Positions 56,912-64,000 of a stretch of DNA of 64,000 nt are shown piece by piece. The DNA is taken from assembly GCA_022478985.1 (NCBI GenBank), contig JAKSZP010014468.1, forward strand, positions 186,001-250,000, in the 5' to 3' direction. The position numbers were made by a program, and so were the translations under genes. The stretch is from Massospora cicadina (taxonomy: Eukaryota > Entomophthoromycota > Entomophthoromycetes > Entomophthorales > Entomophthoraceae). Each line of letters opens with the position of its first letter. The stretch's first letter is position 1. Under the pieces are notes generated by a model that worked only from the letters and a program-made list of their open reading frames with translations, was not told the DNA's origin and did no database searches.

Positions 56912-59900
56912 ATGGATGATAATTCTCCTCTTGCTTATGTGTCATAGGGAACTTTGCGTGTACTCAGTTGATAATATAACCTCCTGCGTGTTCTTTAATG
57001 GCATAGAAATCAATACCAGTCTTCTCAATTATCTCAAATGGTCTAGTCCATATGGTAGAAAGCTTGTTCTTTCTTCCAAACCAATGTTAGTCATTGAACA
57101 GGACGTTATACCCTACAGCAAACTGTGGAAGTCTGCTATGTCTACTTTAGACAGCCACCTGATTACGTTTTTCTTAGCTTGCTATTGATTTATGCTTCAG
57201 TTTGAAGCTTTATCTGCATTTCCTTTAAGTTAGTCATATGTTGCTGGGGCTCTACTCCTCCGTAATCCTCCAAACAGTAATAAAGCAATGCTGAAAAGTC
57301 TAGAGTCTTCCATAGAGTAATTAAAAAGACTTTTTCCCTTGATAGTTGATAGCAAATACATATGCAAAGATGGTTCTGGATAGTAGGGTACTCCAGTCAG
57401 TGGGCCAATCATTCACCAGATTATGAAGAATGTTTACCAAGCTGCCGTTGACACTTTCAACCATCCCATTGGATTAGGGATAGTTGAGGTAGTTTAAACC
57501 CTGTGGATGGCCATCAACTCATTCAACTTAGAAGGACAAATGACGTGAAATTTGTTCCGTTGTCCATGAGAATAACCTGCGGACATCCATGTCGCTGTAT
57601 GACGCACACCATAATAGAATTAGTGGTGGTTACAGACCCTTAATTCCTGATCTCTTTTGCTTCCACCCACCTGGTCAAGTGATCTATGGCTACAAGCATA
57701 TACTTGGAGTGATTCTTCCCCATTGGCAGAGGGCCCACCATTTCAAGGGAAACAGTGTGCCACACATAAAATCAGAAAACCAGCTGATAGGTTGTTTTCT
57801 TGTGGAATTTGTTTCACCAATTGACACTGGTGACAACAAGCAACCGTCTCAAGCAGATTGTAGTGCATGATCTCCCAGTAGTATCAGGATTTCAAGAACT
57901 CCAGCGTTTTCTGAAACCCTCCATGTCCTACCGCCCTATGTGCATCCAGGATAATCGCTGGCCTGGTGGAGGGTATCAGGAAGCTCATCATTGATTCTAT
58001 AATTCTCTTATATAATTCCCCATTGCGCAAGACGGTGTCATGACGAATTCCATCTAATGTTTTGATCACTTGTGGCAGCTCATTGTAATTTTTCCCATAA
58101 TCATCTTCTCATACATTATGCCAGCCAAATACGCCATGTTGGCGACTATTGTTAATTTTAAAGACAGTCCGCAATCTGTTTTCCCATGGCTGGTGTACTA
58201 TATCAAAGTCATACACTTGTAGCTTCTGTCTTCATTGCACAAGCCATCCTTCAGGTTCCTAAAGATTCTGCAGCCAACACAAGGATTCATGATCCATTAC
58301 CACTTTGAATTTCACCCCATGGAGGTATACCTGTAACTATTTATATGCATATATCACCACTAAGCACTCCCACTTAGTCACAGTGTAATTACGTTCATGA
58401 AAGTTTAAGCCTCGGCTACAAAATGTGACAAAATGCTTACACTGACATCATCCTTCTGGGACAACGCTGGCCCTATGATGGAAAGTGAAGCATCCGTTTA
58501 CACAATAAATTCCTTTTCAAAATTACAGTATTTAAAATCAGACGTGTTAGCCAATGAGGTCTGCAAGACATCAAACGCCTGTATTTAAAGTTCAGTCCAG
58601 TCAAAGGTGGCATTTTACTTTAATGACTTTGTGAGCGGCGCCCCAATACAGCTAAAGTCGGGAATGATGTGCCAGTAATAACTGACCTTCCCATAAATAC
58701 CTGGATATCTCGCTTATTAAATGGCCAAGTCGTTTTATGTATAGCTCTCACCTTTGCCAGCTGTGGTTTAAGACCTTTTAAGTCTACTAAAGACCTTAGT
58801 AGAAATTACTTCATAAAAAGTGCACTTCCAAGGCTTAATTTTATGTTAGCTTCAGCGAGTTGGCAGAACACTTGTTCCAAGTGGTTAAGATTATCCATAA
58901 AAGGCCGTGAGAGCAAATTGATATTGTCAAGGTAAACTAGAGCGCTGGATAGCTTCAGGTTATTTAAGGTGCTGTCCATATCCCGCTGTAACGTAGCTGG
59001 GGAGTTGCACAACCCTTAAGGCATATTCGTGGGCTGGAAAAAACACTCTAACGTGATTATGGCGCATTTTTACGTTCTGCTGCTAGCAATTCGAACTGCC
59101 AGTACCCCAATATCATATCCATGGAAGAAAAATAATTAGCCCCTCCCAGTTGATCTAAAGCATCGTCAATCTGCAGGAGAAGGTAGTAATCTTTCTTAGT
59201 AACGTTATTAAGATTTCTGTAGTCAATGATAACGCGGTTAGTGCCATCTTTCTTTATAAAAATTAGCACCAGAGATGCCCAGGGACACTTGGACGGCTCT
59301 AACATCCCCTGTTAAAGCAATTTATCTACCTCAGTTGAGACAACTTCTTCCACAGCTTTGGAGCAACGGATGGCTGTGATCAAATGAAATGTGGTCTACC
59401 ATGTATACACAATGCATGACTCCATGCGCACATCCCAAGGTGTGGTCACCATAATAAAACATTCCCCAATATCTGTCAAACAGATCAATCACCATATCTT
59501 TTTGTTCCTCTAATAGCCCAGTAAAAGCCTCACGGGGAACTAATGTTATTAAGCTGAAGGAGGCTTTTATAGGTATACTGAGGTCCTCCAAGACCCAAAA
59601 TCATGAATATGGTGGGCTTCATCTGTAGGAGTCAGATGTAAATAAGCCACCATGTGGCGCCTTTGAAATGTCATAGACTCTTTCTGTAGGTTCACTAGCA
59701 ATACCTTTACTTCCCCATGCCATGACAATAGTATCCCTGGAGCCACATGGGGTTAAAGCTTCAATTGCTGGTAGGGCCCCACAATTTCCCCATATAGCCC
59801 TTCAGGGACATCTATTTCGAGCACTTTCCCTATTATGAACTGATGCCCAGAAGTATTCTTAATGCTCTTGCAGCTCAGTGGAATATCGTTGTACTCATAA

Positions 59901-60500
59901 TTCTGGTTAAAAAGGGCTCTGGTCCTCCAATTCATCTGATATTATAGAATGGTAATCACACCATCTCTGTATGTGAGATTAATTTGGCTGAAGCTGATTT
60001 ATTCCTTTGGGACTCCACTGGAGGCAAAATAGATGGGAATCTGTTCTCCCAGAAAACCAAATGTTTCTTCTGCCATATTGACTACTGACCCAAATCGCCA
60101 CATGAATGCAAACCAATCAACATGTCATAATTATTTTTAGGCAGAACAACGCTGGGACAGATGCAATGATCAAACCAAACCTCGTTTCAACGCACTATAA
60201 GCACCCTCTGACATGGTGCTCTGTGCCCCTGCAGTCCTATATACTAATCGGTGTTCCACATCAGGCTTCAGTAGAAGCTTAGCCATGAGCTTGGTATATA
60301 TAATATTAACCGGAGCTCCAGTATCTTTAATAGCTCAGTTTTTTATTTTGAACGAAAAGATCACAGTATGTACAGTCCAAATAAGATGAATCATTGGTGC
60401 TTAGTACATGAACAACTATGGGATTTTTGTTCTTGAGAAAAGTGACAATACGGCCCTAACATGAGGATACTTCTGTGCAATTTTCTCTACTGAAATAGCC
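56912..60500 (-). pseudogene. pol of element G (protease-RT-RNase H-integrase), broken
   Basis: Minus strand, in order. The protease active site DTGAPVNII is near 60330-60300. RT fingers are at 59305-59057 (CPWASLVLIFIKKDGTNRVI, then DYRNLNNVTKKDYYLLLQID, ANYFSSMDMILGYWQFEL), an unusually well preserved stretch. The palm is at 59012-58806 (ALVYLDNINLLS, where YLDDI is expected). RNase H is near 58560-58180. The integrase zinc finger starts near 57930 (HRAVGHGGFQKTLEFLKS, then CHQCQLV, an HHCC module). The core is largely frameshifted, 57800-57450. It ends about 300 bp before the PPT. YLDN instead of YLDD removes one catalytic Asp. Confidence 0.83.
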
Positions 60501-60842
60501 ACATACACCCCTCTATGGCTGCAACATGCGCTGAGGTTCCAATTTCAACTTTACCGTTTTGCTCAAGGATCTTCCAAGCATAAGCTTTTTTACATCTTGG
60601 TTGAACTCCAAGATTTTGTTATTCTGATCTCACTCTCAGTTAGAGTCCAAGATATCTTAGGGGATTTTGTGATATAATAAGTCATCAGGGTGAGTACCAG
60701 GACCAATGCAACCAACTTGGGGAATTATCAGGTACAAATAATTTTGGATTAGCGAAGGTAAGAGTCCCCGCTCTGCTCCGCTGAAACTTTTTCCTGTTCA
60801 ATTGGGGTGGGCGGTATGGCATGAGCATGCAGTTCACCAGGG

Positions 60843-61882
60843 GCAGTTAACCGCATTGTGGCCTCTTTGGTCACATGAAAAACAAGTATTTTAAAATGTC
60901 CCTCATCTCTGTGTCACCCCTTAAGGTCCAGGTCAGAAGTTAAATGAGGGTTTGTATTTTGGCCAAGGATGAGAAGGTTGGGCGTAAGGAGGATGTAAAG
61001 GGCCGCCAAAGTAATAAGGGGGTGAGTATTTCTCAATGATTTATAACTGAGTCGTTGGGGTCCATTTCCTAACAGGTATTTGGTGGTGGTCGCAGGGGCT
61101 TTTTTTCCACATTGGGAGCACTAAAAGTGATAGAGAGTTGGTGTAAACAATTAATGATTTGTAATAACTCCGCATCTTCTTAAAGAATATGGGCCATAGA
61201 AGTATAAAGCTCTTTATATGGCATTACAGCTGCCGTCATCACTAGCCATGCCCTCGTAGGTCAACTTATTGCCCCCCTCTAGCACGTGGGCTTCAGATGT
61301 GAAACTCTATGCAAACTCCACCAAAGATTCGTTTGGTTGAATTTGTATAATTAGAAAATCAGGCTTGTGCTGCGCCTTCTTCACCACACCCTTAAACAGG
61401 CGGAGCACAATTTCCTTCACCTCCTGATATGTTATGGTACTATTCTTAAGGTAACAAATAACTTGTTCTGAACTCTCTACGTCCAGAGCGGACAACAACA
61501 GTTTAGCCTTATGAAGATCTGACACCCTCTCCACTACAAATTTAAACCGCTTGAAAACCCCATGTATGTTTCCATTGCAGTTAAGCGGGGATGCTTGCCA
61601 CTACTGACCTCTTCTGCTCTAGCAGCACTATATAAATTATGCTTAGCACAGTGTAGTTACTCTTTAGTGTCATCAAAGCGGTTGACAAGTTGTCTGGCTT
61701 GTCATCCCACCAGGTGCAGTTGGTGGAAGGCTTGTTAAGCTGATCTGGTATATTTTTATTTTCTTGAAATAGCACTCTTTTGTGTCTGAAATTAGTATAT
61801 CCAAGCCAAGTTTTTGTTCCGCGTATTGGAATCTCTCAATAAGCTGGGGTAGTCCCCCTTCAATTTTAGCCTGCTGCGCCAT
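60843..61882 (-). pseudogene. gag of element G (capsid and zinc knuckle), broken
   Basis: The minus-strand start is at 61882 (MAQQAKIEGGLPQLIERFQY), about 45 bases inside the PBS. A capsid stretch lies at 61534-61307 (HKAKLLLSALDVESSEQVIC, then TYQEVKEIVLRLF and QPNESLVEFA), typical of the Ty3/gypsy capsid C-terminal domain. A zinc knuckle lies at 60843-60884, CFSCDQRGHNAVNC (CX2CX4HX4C). There is no collagen-like repeat, unlike C and F, and gag is shorter. Frame changes occur between the three readable parts. Confidence 0.8.
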
Positions 61883-61926
61883 TAAATGGTAATTATGTAG
61901 CTCTCAGGGTGTTGATCAATGGGTCC

Positions 61927-61942
61927 CCTGTAGTGAGCACAA
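61927..61942 (-). other. Primer-binding site of element G
   Basis: The minus strand reads TTGTGCTCACTACAGG, the shared site with its start worn (GTGCTCACTACAGG intact). It lies one base inside the 5' LTR. Confidence 0.82.
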
Positions 61943-61943
61943 T

Positions 61944-62496
61944 TGTTATTGTTAGAGATATACTTAAGATAAGTCATAAAAGTTGCACAGATCAAGCCAC
62001 TGAGCACTGGAAAACAGATATGGAGATCCTTGGTCTGTCATTTAAACTTAAACTTTTTTAAAATATTAGGCAATCGCCTTGACCACACTACTTTATTTGT
62101 AATAATATGACTAGAAGAATCTTTCTGCTTGCCAATCCTTTTTTTCCATTATCCTCTTCTTAGCTTCCAAAGGACCTACCCTCTTGTCTTTGCTTCCCAC
62201 TCATATCTTTGTTGCTTTAGTCAGGTTCACCCTTCAGAATAGCTATTAATCGTTCACCAGAACTCATCTGATTCCGCCTCATCATTGAGGCCTTGGCAGA
62301 ATTTATTCTATTTACTGAACTATCATTACCTCAGCCGATTTGCTTTGTGTTGAAATAATTTATTAAATCTTGAAGCTCTTCAGCAAATTAGACTAAAATC
62401 CGATGAGCTAATTAGGCTTTTATCATTTCGCTAAACTCATAAAATACAATCCTCCAAACATATGTATTTTCATCCAGTCATAGAAGTTTCTCAACA
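61944..62496 (-). repeat. 5' LTR of element G
   Basis: Partner of 56348-56898. It starts TGTTGAG on the minus strand at 62496. Confidence 0.9.
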
Positions 62497-62501
62497 GTGA
62501 C
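62497..62501. repeat. Right 5-bp target-site duplication of element G
   Basis: GTGAC, identical to 56343-56347. Confidence 0.85.
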
Positions 62502-64000
62502 CACAGTTAATATATAATGTGGAGAAAACATCTTGATGGCCTTCAAGTAGTTGATGCACAATTTCAAGTGCTTCCTTTAATAACTTAATATATATTTGGC
62601 TTAAGGGACACCGTAAATAAATTGTCAATGGTAGGACAAAATCAAGGTGAGCACAATAATTTACCTTGTCAATTACAACAATTGGAAATAATTGATCTTT
62701 CCCAGTTTCTTGATTTTTCTTAAATAGGATACCTTTGTTGAGTAAGTTTCCAAGTAACAGCTCAATAAGCTGCTGATAAGCTGATTGAGGACTTCTGGCA
62801 AAACTCTTGTTTCAAACCTACTTACTCCATTGACACTAGTAATGTGCAGCAAGGAGCTTGTGGTATATGCAATGTTATGTTGGTGAAAAATGCTTTTTGT
62901 TATCTCAGTTTATTTTTACAACCTTAGTGGCATAATATGATATGCCTTTGTTACATCTATTGAGTTGGATAGCTTTTTCATGTTTCTTCCAAAGGTATAA
63001 TATCAAAACGTAAAATATAAACAGGGTACACAACCAGACAAGAATAATTTCTCTTACTGGAGTCTTTATTATATAAGACAAGGGAATCAATAGTTGAGGA
63101 ATGATAAATATCTTTTTTCAAATATTAACACCTTCAGATTTGATCATAATTTGCATTTTAATGAGAATATCATATTGACTGTTGTCAAGGTAACAGCGGT
63201 AGTTGAAAATACTAATTTTTAGCTTAAATTTTTATAGATGAGTATGAACCTATCGCCTTAGTGATATTCAGACTGGTGCTACTATACTCTTGAGTGTGTT
63301 TAAGGTCTTGGGAGAGCTTGATCCTACCGATTTTAGGGATTATCTAATGTTGATAGATGATCCCATATCCAAGATAGCTATAACTTAGACCTTTTAAATC
63401 ATCAATTTTGCTTTGGTAATGGTTTTCCAAACTTTGGTGGAAGCGCTAACACCTCCTTGAGGCGGGGCTTTTCTTTGAACCTTTGGGCAGTCTCATGATA
63501 AATCTTATTAATTCCATTAGATTGTGGACACTTAAGATGGGTTAGATCAATAGGTCAAGGTACTGATTAGCATTGATAGCTGTATCATATATATGAGGAT
63601 ACCCTATAACCTGACTGAGGTAGGATGCCTTCAGGAATTTTGGCGTCATCTGTGTTTTTGGCATTTTAACAGTCTATAATGACAAGATCATCTGGTGAGC
63701 CTAAAACTAATAATCTGTATTTTAGTGACTCCTTCAGAGTTGTCATCATTCTCATTTACAAAGCAAGTGAGTTGAGCAATCGGCAATGTTTTACTTTCAG
63801 GTACTTTGGGTTGGTCAGCTTTAGAGGTACTTGATCTTAATAAACTTTCCATTTCACTGCTCAGAAATGCCAGGCTCTTATCGAAATACATATCCTTAGT
63901 ATAATTATTCTTCTTGCAGTAGTTGCATCTTGGCCTTTCCTATTTCTTAGGCTTCACTTCTTCCATGGCATACACTCTGTGATTTGTATAGCTTCTGTGA
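62502..64000 (-). pseudogene. Element E, piece 1: gag end (zinc knuckle) and protease region
   Basis: It reads leftwards from the window edge on the minus strand. Near 63945-63900 a worn zinc knuckle reads CNYCKKNNYTKDMY, where CX2CX4HX4C is expected; His has become Tyr and the last Cys is lost (also Tyr or displaced). It is followed by an acidic/Ser-rich open stretch (63891-63688; SSEMESLLRSSTSKADQPKV), as found between knuckle and protease. The protease itself, between about 63650 and 62510, is not readable with confidence. The N-terminal gag, PBS and 5' LTR of E lie beyond the window. Confidence 0.62.

Larger units (their letters stand above)
56348..62496 (-). mobile_element. Ty3/gypsy element G, complete but inactive
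   Basis: This is a 6.1-kb element: 3' LTR (56348-56898), PPT, pol, protease, gag, PBS, 5' LTR (61944-62496). It is flanked by an exact 5-bp duplication GTGAC. It interrupts element E between its protease region (62502 onwards) and the start of RT (56342 leftwards). The exact TSD and readable pol suggest it is among the younger LTR elements here, but every ORF is broken. Confidence 0.9.

Noticed and set aside
1..64000. CRISPR arrays, bacterial operons, rRNA genes, telomeric or satellite arrays.
   Set aside because: No regularly spaced repeats, no Shine-Dalgarno-led gene runs, no rRNA signatures and no long tandem arrays were seen. The content is eukaryotic retroelements.

Overview
This window reads as intergenic DNA from a transposon-bloated eukaryotic genome, most likely a fungus. 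That is an inference from AT-rich sequence, Ty3/gypsy and LINE coding remnants, and short GT-AG introns. There is no operon-like gene layout, no rRNA, and no recognisable tRNA gene. I find no clearly intact protein-coding gene. Almost everything explainable is retrotransposon, broken by stops, frameshifts and later insertions.

Layout, left block (1-18725). An old minus-strand Ty3/gypsy element (B) runs from a truncated left LTR (7382-7758) to a right LTR (about 18012-18725). Its left LTR is interrupted by a minus-strand element of family A (A2, 1-7381; only gag start, PBS and 5' LTR are in view). The A2 LTR is itself split by a full-length LINE (LINE-1, 1180-6417, plus strand) flanked by an 18-bp target-site duplication (TSD). 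A second full-length copy of the same LINE (LINE-2, 10054-15317, minus strand) splits B and also has an 18-bp TSD.

Middle (18726-39400). Degenerate coding debris surrounds a 7.4-kb minus-strand Ty3/gypsy element (C, 22702-30146). C has two LTRs, a PPT, a PBS, and a gag with a collagen-like Gly-X-Y stretch. Its gag is interrupted by an opposite-strand segment that reads like a spliced gene (27719 to about 28461). Further right are an ORF1-only LINE remnant (about 34300-35980, minus) and a plus-strand reverse transcriptase fragment (about 37054-37960).

Right block (39400-64000). One old minus-strand Ty3/gypsy element (E) has been cut into four pieces by three later full-length elements: A (41017-48907, plus), F (49647-56030, plus) and G (56348-62496, minus, perfect 5-bp TSD GTGAC). 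The E protein fragments on each side of every insertion continue one another, so the nesting order can be read directly.

Two patterns go beyond ordinary annotation. First, four tiny insertions (17, 20, 26 and 49 bp) share one 3' end finishing in seven A, and each is flanked by a 13-15 bp TSD. They look like extremely 5'-truncated retroposon inserts. Second, elements A and B carry their longest open frames antisense, between integrase and the 3' LTR. All PBS-bearing elements of the A/C/F/G type share one primer-binding site, TGGTGCTCACTACAGG or a near variant, so they use the same primer tRNA.
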